A stretch of DNA of 64,000 nt, from the NCBI RefSeq assembly GCF_001006805.1, contig NZ_LN811357.1, forward strand, positions 309,289 to 373,288, given 5' to 3'. Source of the DNA: Microvirga massiliensis (GTDB taxonomy: Bacteria > Pseudomonadota > Alphaproteobacteria > Rhizobiales > Beijerinckiaceae). Numbering within the stretch: the first letter of the stretch is position 1; every line of letters begins with the position of its first letter. A program made the translations under genes and the position numbers. Below are positions 55,712 through 64,000 of the stretch, piece after piece. The notes below the pieces were generated by a model, which saw only the letters and a list, made by a program, of their open reading frames with translations, did not search any database and was not told where the DNA came from.

Positions 55712-55865
55712 TCCGGGCACTCCATCGCAGCGATGGCGCAATCCCAAAGCGCCCTCGAGATGCGTGAGGGCGACGATCCCCCTTTGCGAAACGATGATGA
55801 ACATCGATCGGACGGATCAGCCCTGCGAGGCGGAACTCGGAGTGGGATAGGCAATCGAGGAAACC

Positions 55866-56678
55866 TCACCAGGCGGGAATGATAGCGCCTTTGAATCGTG
55901 TCTCGAGGAAGTTTGCGACCTCGGGCGACCGGTAGGCGGCCACGAAGGCCTTCACCTCGGGGCGGTTCTCGTCACCCTGACGCACCACGATGAGGTTCGC
56001 ATAGGGATTTCCCTCGCGGGCCTCCACCGCGATCGTGTCCTTGCGGATATCAAGCCCCGCATTGAGCGCGTGATCGGTATTGATCACGGCCGCGTCCAGG
56101 TCGGCCAAGGCACGGGGCAGCTGTGCAGCGTCGAGTTCGGAGATCCGAATGCCCTTCGCGCTGTCCGTGATATTGAGCACGCTGGGCGAAAGCCCCTTGC
56201 TGGGCGTAAGCTTGATGAGGCCCTGCGCGGCGAGGAGGTTGAGCGCGCGACCGCCGTTGCTGGGGTCATTCGGGATGCCGATGGTCGCTCTGTTCGGCAG
56301 ATCGGCGACGGATGTCACCTTCTTGGAATAGAGGCCAATCGGCTGCACGAAGGTGAGCCCTACGGGCACGATCTTGTAGCCGCGCGCAGCGATTTGGGAC
56401 TCGAGATAGGGCCTGTGCTGAAACGCATTGGCGTCGAGATCTCCGTTTGCGAGCGCTTCGTTGACGAGGGCGTAATCCGAGAACGGCACGAGCTGGACTG
56501 TCAGGCCCTTATCCGCGGCGACCTTGCGCACCACCTCGGCCACTTCCTCCTCGGCCCCTGACATGACCCCGACCTTGAAGGCCGGCGCAGCCATGGTCGG
56601 CGATACACCTGCGAGGGCCGTGCCGGCGAGACTGAGGACCAAAAGGAGTGTGCGACGGTTGAGACCGGTTGTGATCAT
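55866..56678 (-). CDS. metQ: MetQ/NlpA-type methionine-binding protein
   Basis: The 270-residue protein has a signal peptide (about 1-31, ending SPTMAAP). The family body follows: FKVGVMSGAEEEVAEVVRKV, VPFSDYALVNEALANGDLDA, NAFQHRPYLE, IPNDPSNGGRALNLLAAQGL, and the end YRSPEVANFLETRFKGAIIP. It is periplasmic and brings D- or L-methionine or similar to MetNI. There is no lipobox cysteine, so it is likely soluble. The ABC partners are not adjacent. The ATG has aaggaaagg upstream. Confidence 0.85.
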   Translation of the reverse strand: MITTGLNRRTLLLVLSLAGTALAGVSPTMAAPAFKVGVMSGAEEEVAEVVRKVAADKGLTVQLVPFSDYALVNEALANGDLDANAFQHRPYLESQIAARGYKIVPVGLTFVQPIGLYSKKVTSVADLPNRATIGIPNDPSNGGRALNLLAAQGLIKLTPSKGLSPSVLNITDSAKGIRISELDAAQLPRALADLDAAVINTDHALNAGLDIRKDTIAVEAREGNPYANLIVVRQGDENRPEVKAFVAAYRSPEVANFLETRFKGAIIPAW

Positions 56679-57414
56679 AAGACCTTTCCTTGACAGAGCA
56701 CGGCCTTGATCGATTGAAATGGATCAGGCTGAAAATCCGGGTTCCACTCGACACGGAGCTCGCAAAATTTCCTGTGCGGCATGCGTGGAGCATGACTGTA
56801 CTCCGCGTCTGGAGTGAGGCGAGACGCTATACCGGCTTGCGGCGAACGCATCGACCCATCACTGAGAGAAGGCGAAGCAGTCCAGACCCGAATTCGGGCG
56901 ACCGGATGGCTTCGCTCCGCCCGCCGTGACGAGGAGGCAGCCGGCGCAACCAACGCCGGGCGCCAGCCCGCAAGCACTGAAGCCGGCTGCCTCGTCGGCA
57001 ACCTTGTGCTGGGACCGGTCTTCGATCGCTGCGGATGGGCAGCCTGCGTCGTCGGCCTCGGGACTTCGCTCGCCATAGCGGCACTCCTGGCTGGCCGGCT
57101 GCGCCTGCATCAGGAGGTGACCGCGCCGATGGCGGTTCGCGTCACACTGGCTTCGCTCGAGAGTCACTGAGACGGTGGCAGGCGAGCCCAGGCTCCTGTC
57201 CTGGAAGTGGCTGTTGTCGCGGTGTTCGCGCCGCGTGCTGGGCGAGCATCGAGGGTAGTGCACACTCGCACAGTGCGGCCGGTTCACTTCGTGCAAGCAT
57301 CCGACGATCGGATAAGAATGCTCGATCAGAGCGGCAGCAAGACGGCCTTTCAGATCGATCATTCACCTGCTCATGGTCGGCTTCGGATGCAGATCCGTCA
57401 AGCAGGAGGGTTTC
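56679..57414. other. gene-poor stretch with decayed sequences
   Basis: About 735 bases. It contains a possible partial repeat unit near 56868-56935 (gaaggcgaagcagtccag, gatggcttcgctc) and a short frame resembling the end of an MFS transporter. No intact gene is seen. Confidence 0.45.
56979..57110 (+). pseudogene. possible MFS transporter C-terminal remnant
   Basis: The frame reads EAGCLVGNLVLGPVFDRCGW then AACVVGLGTSLAIAALLAGR. The pattern G-x-x-x-G-x-x-x-D-x-x-GW followed by two hydrophobic stretches is common in the last helices of major facilitator permeases. No start codon or further homology accompanies it. Low certainty. Confidence 0.35.
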
Positions 57415-57681
57415 ATGACCATCGCTGCCTCCCGGGCGATGCCTGCGACCGCGAGAGTTCTCGAAGGCCAGGTTGCGACCGTCACCGGATCGACCAGCGG
57501 AATCGGACCCAGCATCCCGCGCGAAAAGGTCATCTGCGGCGTCCTCCTCACCCAGCAACCGAACAAGCGGTTCGCGACGGTCGAGGAAATCGGAGCCATT
57601 GCGGTGTTCCAGGCGAGCGGCGCGGGCGCTTCGATCACCGAAGCCGCCCTGCCCGTCGATGGCGGCTGGCCCGCCCAGTGA
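57415..57681 (+). pseudogene. 3-hydroxybutyrate dehydrogenase (SDR) with large internal deletion
   Basis: The 88-residue frame joins the SDR start, LEGQVATVTGSTSGIG, directly to the extreme C-terminus, VLLTQQPNKRFATVEEIGAI then ITEAALPVDGGWPAQ. The latter is the hallmark of 3-hydroxybutyrate dehydrogenases. About 170 residues, including NNAG and the Ser-Tyr-Lys site, are missing, yet the frame is intact and has a caggaggg box. It is a relic. The patatin gene just downstream is the usual neighbour of bdhA in related bacteria. Confidence 0.78.
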
Positions 57682-57691
57682 GGAGGATGCG

Positions 57692-58753
57692 ATGATGAAG
57701 CATGTCGATCCCAACTCCCTGGAGGCCGGTCCCGCTCCGGACACCGTCAAGACGATCAATCTCGCGCTCCAGGGCGGAGGCGCGCATGGCGCTTTTGCCT
57801 GGGGCGTCCTCGACCGCCTGCTCGAGGAGGATGGCCTCGCCTTCGAAGGGATCAGTGCGACGAGCGCCGGCGCGATGAATGCGGCGGTCCTGGCCTATGG
57901 GATGACCCTCGGCGGACGGGCTGGCGCGCAGCAGGCACTTAGGGATTTCTGGTGCCGCGTCTCGCACGCGGCCATATTCAGCCCCTGGCAGCCTTCCCCG
58001 TGGGATCGCCTCATGAACCATCACGGGCTCGAGAATTCGCCAGCTTTTCTTCTCATAGACATGCTGACCCGCGTGATGTCGCCGTATCAGTGGAACCCGG
58101 CGAACATCAATCCGCTTCGTCAAGTGATCGAAAGCATCGTCGATTTCGAGCGGCTTCGCCGCGACTCGGCCCTGAAGCTGTTCCTCTCGGCGACGAATGT
58201 GCGCACCTGCAAGGTCCGTGTCTTCGGATCCGAGGAGGTCACCGCCGATGCGGTGCTCGCTTCTGCCTGCCTGCCATTCATGTTCCAGGCCATCGAGATC
58301 GACGGCGAGCACTACTGGGATGGCGGCTATATGGGCAATCCGGCCATCTTCCCGCTGATCTATGGCTGCGAATCGCAGGACGTTGTCATCGTCCACATCA
58401 ATCCGATCAACCGCCCGGATGTCCCGAGGACGGCGACGGACATCATGAACCGCATTAACGAGATCAGCTTCAATTCCTCCCTGATGCGGGAAATGCGGGC
58501 GATCGACTTCGTCAGTAAGTTGATCGACGACGGCAAGCTCCGCGACACCGGGATGAAGCGCATGCGCATCCATGCCATTGACGCCGAGGACGTCATGCAG
58601 GGGCTCGGGGCCGCCTCGAAGCTGAATGCCGATTGGGAGTTCCTTCTCCACCTGCACGACATTGGTCGGCGGCGCACGGAAGCATGGCTTGCGCGCAACC
58701 TGGGTGAGGTAGGTCACAAATCAACCGTGGATGTCCATGGCAGATATGTCTGA
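57692..58753 (+). CDS. patatin-like phospholipase
   Basis: The 353-residue protein has the patatin oxyanion loop LALQGGGAHGAF (about 24-35), the nucleophile in ISATSAGAMNA (Ser58; first Gly of GxSxG is Ala), and the catalytic Asp in YWDGGYMGNPA. It hydrolyses acyl esters of lipids, or in this neighbourhood perhaps PHB-related or thioester substrates. It starts ten bases after the bdhA relic with aggaggatgcg upstream. A second ATG follows directly. Confidence 0.88.
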   Translation: MMKHVDPNSLEAGPAPDTVKTINLALQGGGAHGAFAWGVLDRLLEEDGLAFEGISATSAGAMNAAVLAYGMTLGGRAGAQQALRDFWCRVSHAAIFSPWQPSPWDRLMNHHGLENSPAFLLIDMLTRVMSPYQWNPANINPLRQVIESIVDFERLRRDSALKLFLSATNVRTCKVRVFGSEEVTADAVLASACLPFMFQAIEIDGEHYWDGGYMGNPAIFPLIYGCESQDVVIVHINPINRPDVPRTATDIMNRINEISFNSSLMREMRAIDFVSKLIDDGKLRDTGMKRMRIHAIDAEDVMQGLGAASKLNADWEFLLHLHDIGRRRTEAWLARNLGEVGHKSTVDVHGRYV

Positions 58754-58804
58754 GGGCCGAACGGGGATAAGGCCCACCAGGCGTCGAGCTTCCGGAGAAG
58801 AGGC

Positions 58805-59164
58805 GTGTTCGATATTTTCATTCTGATGCTGATCGGGCACGCCGTCTGCGATTATCCCCTCCAGGGGGAGTGGCTGGCCAAAGCGAAGGATCCCGTCCAC
58901 CCCCTCCTTCCTGGCCAGACCATCTGGCCAGGTGCTCTTGCCGCGCATGCCGGTATTCATGCCGGTGCCGTGCTGCTGGCGACGGGATCCTCGTTGCTCG
59001 CCGCTCTGGAATTCTTTGCTCATGCCGGGATCGACTACGCGAAATGTGCCGGGCGTATCAGCTTCAATCAGGATCAGACTCTCCACGTCCTCTGCAAATT
59101 CGTCTGGCTCGTCGTCCTCGCCATCGGCGCGATCTCACCGCAACCCGTCCTGCTTGTCCTGTAG
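58805..59164 (+). CDS. DUF3307-family membrane protein
   Basis: The 119-residue hydrophobic protein shows the DUF3307 pattern: LIGHAVCDYPLQGEWLAKAKD near the N-terminus, an internal AAHAGIHAG, FFAHAGIDYAKC, and a final membrane helix (FVWLVVLAIGAI). The His and Asp residues are conserved in the family; function is unknown. A GTG is the start with ggagaag before it. It is co-directional with the patatin gene. Confidence 0.68.
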   Translation: MFDIFILMLIGHAVCDYPLQGEWLAKAKDPVHPLLPGQTIWPGALAAHAGIHAGAVLLATGSSLLAALEFFAHAGIDYAKCAGRISFNQDQTLHVLCKFVWLVVLAIGAISPQPVLLVL

Positions 59165-59348
59165 CCTTCGGGCTCGCATGCGCATCGCTTCATCGGGCGA
59201 TTCGGGCCGGGGACGGAGGCGATGCATCTCTCGGACCGGCATTGACCTTCAAGCTCTTTCGAGGAAGCTTGACCGTCGTGTCATCGTCCCGGTGAGACCT
59301 CATTCCGGAGAGAGGTAGCCTCTTCGGACCAGTTTCAAGAAGGCAAAC

Positions 59349-59573
59349 ATGGCAGAGGGGGGCGAAATCAGGGCCGATATCCCGTCGGGGCGGCAGAGGC
59401 CCGACGAGGATGTCCTTACGAAACGCGCCCGCCGGCTTCAGAGCTCGATCCTCTTCGCCTGGCTGCTCATCGGGTTCGGCGGCCTCGCCCTGGCGATCGG
59501 CATGTTTGCCGTCGAGGCGAGGACGCGCTTCGACCGGCTGTTCACCGCACCGCTCGCAGGGAGCGAGCGCTGA
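59349..59573 (+). CDS. small single-pass membrane protein
   Basis: The 74-residue protein has a polar N-terminus (DVLTKRARRLQSS), one hydrophobic helix (ILFAWLLIGFGGLALAIGMF) and a short tail. No family recognised. An ATG with aagaagg nearby starts it. Function unknown. Confidence 0.5.
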   Translation: MAEGGEIRADIPSGRQRPDEDVLTKRARRLQSSILFAWLLIGFGGLALAIGMFAVEARTRFDRLFTAPLAGSER

Positions 59574-59591
59574 ACGGCCCGCACCTCAGGA

Positions 59592-60047
59592 TTAGCGGTC
59601 GCGGGCGCTTACCTGGGGCGTTGCTCCAACCACCGTGATGCGAATCTTTTTCGAGATCACGATCGGATCGAACGGCTTGTGATCCGCATCACCCAGGACG
59701 AGCTGCAGGGTATGCGGGCCGGGCGGCAGATCGAGCCGCGCCTCTGTCTGGCCGGCACCGAAATGCAGGTAATTTCGACCGGTGGGGATCGGTTCATTCG
59801 GCTTGAGAGGCTCGTCGACGTCGACCAGAAGATGATGGTGGCCTACATTCGGGGCTTTGTCTCCTGCGCGGGTGACCCCCATGTTGCGCAGGCCGAACCG
59901 GCACCAGAACGCTCCCTTGATGCGCTGACCATCGTTCGGCCAGATGATGTAGAGGTAGGCGTCGGATGGTGCAGGCGTCTGGGCCGCGGCTGCGACCGGG
60001 AATACGGCCGTCGCCAAGAGGAATGTACGCCTCGAGATCAGTTCCAT
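59592..60047 (-). CDS. DUF4399 exported protein
   Basis: The 151-residue protein begins SRRTFLLATAVFPVAAAAQ, a signal peptide resembling the Tat type (twin Arg). The mature part has the DUF4399 pattern: YIIWPNDGQRIKGAFWCRFG, VGHHHLLVD with its histidine cluster, IPTGRNYLHFGAGQTEA and LPPGPHTLQLVLGDADH. The histidines could bind metal. Function unknown. It is one base from the cyclase-FGE gene and shares its direction. Confidence 0.8.
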   Translation of the reverse strand: MELISRRTFLLATAVFPVAAAAQTPAPSDAYLYIIWPNDGQRIKGAFWCRFGLRNMGVTRAGDKAPNVGHHHLLVDVDEPLKPNEPIPTGRNYLHFGAGQTEARLDLPPGPHTLQLVLGDADHKPFDPIVISKKIRITVVGATPQVSARDR

Positions 60048-60048
60048 A

Positions 60049-62067
60049 TCACCCTCCCTGCTTTGCGGAGCGCGCGACCCGCAGGCCGTGCGCGAGGTAT
60101 CTCACGCTCGCGTCGTAACTGATGCGGCTCGAGACCGTCACGTAGCTGGGATCGTGCATCCAGGAGCCACCGCGCAGGACTCGCTCCCGACAGTTGGGCA
60201 GGGTGCGCGATGACCCGTCTCGCGATGCTCCGTGGTAGTCCTTGACCCAGCAATCGGAGACCCATTGCGCCACGCCACCCGCCATGCCGTGAAGGCCGAA
60301 GCCGTTCGGCGGGAAGCTGCCGACCTTGAGCGGAGTGTGGGAATCGTATGCTCCGCCACATCCCTTGCAGTCGGCCATGCCGGCGACCAGCTGGCTGCCC
60401 CACCAGTATTTGGATGCCGTCCCGGCGCGTGCAGCGTGTTCCCATTCCGCTTCGGTCGGCAGACGGTACTCTTGTCCGGCGACTCGGGAGAGCCAGCGGA
60501 CATATTGCTGGGCATCGGTCCAACTGACATTGTGAACGGGCAGGTCCGGATCGCCGTCCGGATCGTAACTGCACGCCTTCGCGGCGACGCATTCCTTCCA
60601 CTCGCCGATCGTCACCGGGAAACGGCCCAGGGCGAAGGGAGCCACGGTGACCTGATGGATCGGCTTTTCCGACGAATCGTCATTGCTGCCCATCATGAAC
60701 GTGCCACCAGGAATGTTGACCATCTCGGGGCAGGTCGGACAGTCCCGGAAGACGGGGGTGGTGGCCGGCGGCCGATCCGGCAGGGGCCGCGCCGGAATGG
60801 CCGCCACACGGGTCGCTTCGGCGGGCGGAGGAGTCGTCTGAGCCGGAGCCGAAGGACCGGGCGCGCTCTGTAGCGAGGTTTGCGGCACGGAACCGGCAGC
60901 ATCGTTTGCAGCCACTCGGGGCTGAGCCTGAGGAGCGGGTTGACCCCGCGCGGGCACCTGCGGCGGCACCGGGATCGGAGCCTCACTGACGGTGGCCGGA
61001 GCTGGCGGGAGCCCTGCGAGCGTCTCTCCGGCTGGGGTTGCAGGGGGCGCGGCTGCGGTAACGGACGCCGAGCCTAAAGACGTTTCTGCCGTCTCGGTCG
61101 GAGGCGTTGTATCGGCTGAGGACGGGACGATCGCCGCCGACCCGGAAGTCACCGTAGGAGCCGACATGGTCGGTGGAGTTGGTGCAACCGGTGCGGGTGG
61201 CACGGCCGCTGTTCTCGCTCCCGGCGCGGAGGCCGGAGCCGTGGATTCGGGAGATGTCCATGGCGTGGTCGGAGCCACGATTGCCGTCGATACCGGCGGC
61301 CGCGGCGCGATGGGGACGGTGTTTTCAGCCGCGGGAACCGGCGCAACGGTCGCCGGCTGGGAGGAACGCGCAGCCAGAGCGGCGAGCACGTCGTCCGTCG
61401 CCGGCCGGAACACGACGTGCCATGTGAACCAGCCTCCTGCGCCGACAGTGACGAGGACCAGGGCGGCGACCCCGATTTTCAGGCGCTTCATCCGCTCGGC
61501 GCGGGCTACGGCCGCAGGATCTGGCAGGACTCGATAGATGCGGACCGGATCGGTAATGTTCTTCAGCTTCTCGTCGCCGAGGGACTGGTAGCCGCAAACC
61601 AGCTTGTTCTTGATCTGCTCGTAGACGCCACCCGAAATGTAGACGCTGCCGGGTTCGGCGAGGTGCTCCAGGCGCGCGGCGATGTTGACGCCGTCGCCGT
61701 AGATGTCCTCGGGATCCACGATCACATCGCCGAGATTGACCCCGATCCGGTATTGCACCCAGTGCTGCTTGGGCAGCGACATGTTGCGCCCGGCCATGCT
61801 CTGCTGGATGACGATCGCGCAACGGACCGCCTCCAGCGGACTGTCGAACATCGCCAGGAAGCCGTCGCCAGTGTTTTTGACGATGCGGCCGCTATGTTCG
61901 GCGACCGTCGGCTCGATGATTTCGCGCCGATGGCGCTTGACGCGGGCGTGAGTGCCCTCCTCATCGATGCCCATGAGGCGGCTATAGCCCGCGATATCGG
62001 CGCAGAGGACAGCGGCCAGCCGACGAGGGCTGCCCAGCACATGCGAGGAGGTCTCACCCGAACTCAT
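60049..62067 (-). CDS. adenylate cyclase fused to a formylglycine-generating-enzyme (sulfatase-modifying) domain
   Basis: The protein is about 672 residues. Residues 15-185 are a class III cyclase: LCADIAGYSRLMG and IVKNTGDGFLAMF with metal Asp, and DIYGDGVNIAARLE. A single membrane helix (about 208-225, KIGVAALVLVTVGAGGWFTW) links to a Pro/Ala/Thr-rich stretch (about 240-430). An FGE-type domain follows at 450-672: MVNIPGGTFMMGSNDDSSEK, VSWTDAQQYVRWLS, YRLPTEAEWEHAARAG and VLRGGSWMHDPSYVTVSSRI. Topology places the cyclase in the cytoplasm and the FGE domain in the periplasm. The ATG has ggaggc at good spacing. Confidence 0.88.
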   Translation of the reverse strand: MSSGETSSHVLGSPRRLAAVLCADIAGYSRLMGIDEEGTHARVKRHRREIIEPTVAEHSGRIVKNTGDGFLAMFDSPLEAVRCAIVIQQSMAGRNMSLPKQHWVQYRIGVNLGDVIVDPEDIYGDGVNIAARLEHLAEPGSVYISGGVYEQIKNKLVCGYQSLGDEKLKNITDPVRIYRVLPDPAAVARAERMKRLKIGVAALVLVTVGAGGWFTWHVVFRPATDDVLAALAARSSQPATVAPVPAAENTVPIAPRPPVSTAIVAPTTPWTSPESTAPASAPGARTAAVPPAPVAPTPPTMSAPTVTSGSAAIVPSSADTTPPTETAETSLGSASVTAAAPPATPAGETLAGLPPAPATVSEAPIPVPPQVPARGQPAPQAQPRVAANDAAGSVPQTSLQSAPGPSAPAQTTPPPAEATRVAAIPARPLPDRPPATTPVFRDCPTCPEMVNIPGGTFMMGSNDDSSEKPIHQVTVAPFALGRFPVTIGEWKECVAAKACSYDPDGDPDLPVHNVSWTDAQQYVRWLSRVAGQEYRLPTEAEWEHAARAGTASKYWWGSQLVAGMADCKGCGGAYDSHTPLKVGSFPPNGFGLHGMAGGVAQWVSDCWVKDYHGASRDGSSRTLPNCRERVLRGGSWMHDPSYVTVSSRISYDASVRYLAHGLRVARSAKQGG

Positions 62068-62401
62068 GGAAGCCTCCGCACGAGACACCAGTCGGAAGTC
62101 GGAACGCTCTCTATTCGGCGTTCCAAGTGTAATGCGCTCGCCCAATGATGTCTATTTGGACTTCTCAAGCTTGGCAGTTACTTTGGCGACAGGATCCGGA
62201 CAGTAATTCGAGCTAGAATTCCAAAGCCGACTGGAGTCCCCCTAGAGCGGCGGAGCTGTCGAATTGTGCGAATTCGGGGCTGGCAGCGGAGGATATCCTC
62301 CTGACCGGTCGCCTCTGTGATCCGCTTACGAGCCGTGCGGAACTTGTGACGGATTCCCGCCGAGAACGGTGCAGGTAAAGGGCTCCTGCTCTTCGACAGC
62401 A

Positions 62402-63835
62402 TCAATGCCGTGCGTAGATGTCCTCCAGGCGCACAATGTCGTCTTCACCGAGATACGGGCCAGACTGCACCTCGATGAGGTTGAGCGGCACCTTGCCGGG
62501 GTTTTCCAGGCGATGCACGGCCCCGAGCGGGATGAAGATCGATTCGTTCTCGCGCAGCAGGAGTTCCTCATTGTCACGGCGTACGATCGCAGTTCCGTTG
62601 ACGACCACCCAGTGCTCGGCCCGGTGATAATGCTTCTGCAGCGAGAGCTTCGCGCCGGGATTGACGGTGATCCGCTTGACCTGGAACCGATCGCCATCAT
62701 GGACGGGCTGATAGAAGCCCCATGGCCGATGAACCCTGGGGTTTTGCGTCGCGACGCTGTGCCCCTTCGCGGCCAGATCGGCGACGATCTGCTTCACGTC
62801 CTGATCGTGATCCTTCGAAGCAACGAGCACTGCATCCGGCGTTGCGACGATGATCAGGTTTTCGACACCAAGTGCAGCCACCACGGGACCTTCACTGCGC
62901 ACATAGCAGCCGGTCGATGCTCTGACATGGGTCTCGCCGCAGGTTACGTTCGCTTTGTCGTCCTTGGCCTCTATGTCCCAGATCGCCGACCATGTCCCGA
63001 GGTCGGCCCAATCGAAGCTGACCGGGATCAGTGCAGCCCGCTCCGTTTTCTCGATGACGGCATAATCGAGCGAGATCGACGGGCAGCGGGAAAAATGGTC
63101 CCGATCCAGCCTCAGGAAATCGAGATCACTCCGGATTTCTCGTAAAGCAGCACGACAAGCGCTCAGGATATCGGGCGCCAGTGCCTCGAACGCCTGGAGG
63201 AGCGTTCTCGCCGAAGCGAGAAACATCCCGCTGTTCCAATAGTGTTGTCCAGAGGCCACGTATGCCTCCGCTCTCGTGAGGTCGGGCTTCTCTACGAACG
63301 CGGCGACTCTGGACGCACCATCCTCCTCCCCTCCCGCCGCATCCACCCGGACATATCCGAAGCCGGTGGCCGGCGCCGTCGGCTTGACACCGAAGAGAAC
63401 GATCTTGCCCGCCCGAGCTGCGGCCATGCCACGCCGAACATCCGCCCGGAATGCCTCACTGTCCTGCACCAGATGGTCCGCAGGCATCAGGAGCAGGAGA
63501 GCTTCGGGGTCGACCTGAGCGACCCCAAGAGCGGCGATGGCCGCCGCAGGAGCGGTGTTTCGGCCTACGGGCTCCAGAATGAGAGGTGTCGTCGCAACGT
63601 CGACGACCCTCGTCTGCTCGGCAATGATGAAGCGGTGCTCCTCACTGCCGATCACCGTCAACGGCTCGAAGAGATCCGGATCCTTCACCCTCAACGCAGC
63701 CTGCTGGAGGAGACTTTCCCGGCCCATCAACCGGAGGAACTGCTTGGGATAGGACTCGCGCGACAAGGGCCACAATCGCGAGCCGTTCCCGCCCGAGAGG
63801 AGCACCGGAAAGATGCGTTCGACTGAATCTGTCAT
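62402..63835 (-). CDS. mannose-1-phosphate guanylyltransferase/mannose-6-phosphate isomerase
   Basis: The 477-residue bifunctional protein has the nucleotidyl-transferase motif LLSGGNGSRLWPLSRESYPK (about 12-31), ILEPVGRNTAPAAAIAAL, and VEKPDLTRAEAY. It also has the C-terminal cupin of type II isomerases: RPWGFYQPVHDG, VNPGAKLSLQKHYHRAEHWV and GAVHRLENPGKVPLNLIEVQ. It makes GDP-mannose for capsule or O-antigen. ATG at 63835 gives MTDSVERIF with a weak ribosome site; the upstream frame extension is not conserved. Related genes would be outside the window. Confidence 0.9.
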   Translation of the reverse strand: MTDSVERIFPVLLSGGNGSRLWPLSRESYPKQFLRLMGRESLLQQAALRVKDPDLFEPLTVIGSEEHRFIIAEQTRVVDVATTPLILEPVGRNTAPAAAIAALGVAQVDPEALLLLMPADHLVQDSEAFRADVRRGMAAARAGKIVLFGVKPTAPATGFGYVRVDAAGGEEDGASRVAAFVEKPDLTRAEAYVASGQHYWNSGMFLASARTLLQAFEALAPDILSACRAALREIRSDLDFLRLDRDHFSRCPSISLDYAVIEKTERAALIPVSFDWADLGTWSAIWDIEAKDDKANVTCGETHVRASTGCYVRSEGPVVAALGVENLIIVATPDAVLVASKDHDQDVKQIVADLAAKGHSVATQNPRVHRPWGFYQPVHDGDRFQVKRITVNPGAKLSLQKHYHRAEHWVVVNGTAIVRRDNEELLLRENESIFIPLGAVHRLENPGKVPLNLIEVQSGPYLGEDDIVRLEDIYARH

Positions 63836-64000
63836 CGATATTCTCTCAGTTCCGGCAGCAGGTCCGGCATGCAACGTTGGTGGATTGAAAGGGGTGGCAT
63901 TCGCCGCTCCGCGCGTGCGCAGAGCGGCCAGACACCGGCGATCAGCCGTTAGCCAGCCGTCAGCCGGACAGCCGGGCCCGAAGTCGTGTTGTCTTTGACA
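63836..64000. other. upstream region of the guanylyltransferase gene at the window edge
   Basis: No gene recognised. Some gcc/ggc-rich repeated words (gatcagccgttagccagccg, tcagccggacagccgg). The next gene lies outside the window. Confidence 0.4.

Overview
This 64 kb window is high-GC DNA densely packed with genes on both strands. It looks like a chromosome segment of an alphaproteobacterium, most likely Hyphomicrobiales. The evidence is branched-chain-type ABC transporters, many overlapping ATGA/GTGA start-stop junctions, a Ku/LigD end-joining pair, a patatin gene beside a 3-hydroxybutyrate dehydrogenase remnant, and a dispersed palindromic repeat of the kind found in that order. Genus cannot be set from the sequence alone. 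I saw no rRNA, tRNA or CRISPR.

1-16.3 kb: C-terminal end of a membrane protein, a phospholipase D family protein, a protein with two HARP-like repeats, then a five-gene minus-strand operon (livG-livF-livH-livM-FAD oxidoreductase). Facing it are a TIGR04076-like protein, an aldo/keto reductase, a SnoaL/DUF4440-like protein and a ClpP-like periplasmic protein, followed by a solute-binding protein and an aldo/keto reductase-RidA fusion. The liv operon has no binding-protein gene of its own and the separate binding protein has no permease, so these probably form one uptake-plus-oxidoreduction locus for an unknown ligand.

16.3-28.1 kb: EEP-family hydrolase; a three-gene operon for a PAS-rich hybrid-free histidine kinase, a lone receiver and a receiver-adenylate cyclase; universal stress protein; DMT permease; a selenium-binding protein/methanethiol oxidase gene broken by one in-frame TGA; small exported D/R/W-rich proteins; an orphan ParA; and sugE (gdx) preceded by two ACGR-loop hairpins that match a guanidine-II (mini-ykkC) riboswitch.

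28.4-41.7 kb: Ku and LigD followed by a frameshifted 3-methyladenine DNA glycosylase, nicotinamidase, a chemotaxis receptor, oxidoreductases, and an aldehyde dehydrogenase-DUF779 pair next to an AcoR-like regulator lacking the AAA+ domain.

41.7-50.1 kb: an accessory island with a second complete liv transporter (LivM and LivG fused), an amidase and an M20 amidohydrolase. A palindrome overlaps its promoter, and IS256-family 3'-end remnants lie at both sides.

50.1-64 kb: FadB/FadJ-type enzyme, a peptidoglycan-binding/GH19-like lysin, PAP2 protein, MetQ, patatin, DUF3307 and DUF4399 proteins, an adenylate cyclase-formylglycine-generating-enzyme fusion, and a mannose-1-phosphate guanylyltransferase. 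Several decayed genes (cyclase, MFS, bdhA) show local gene erosion.
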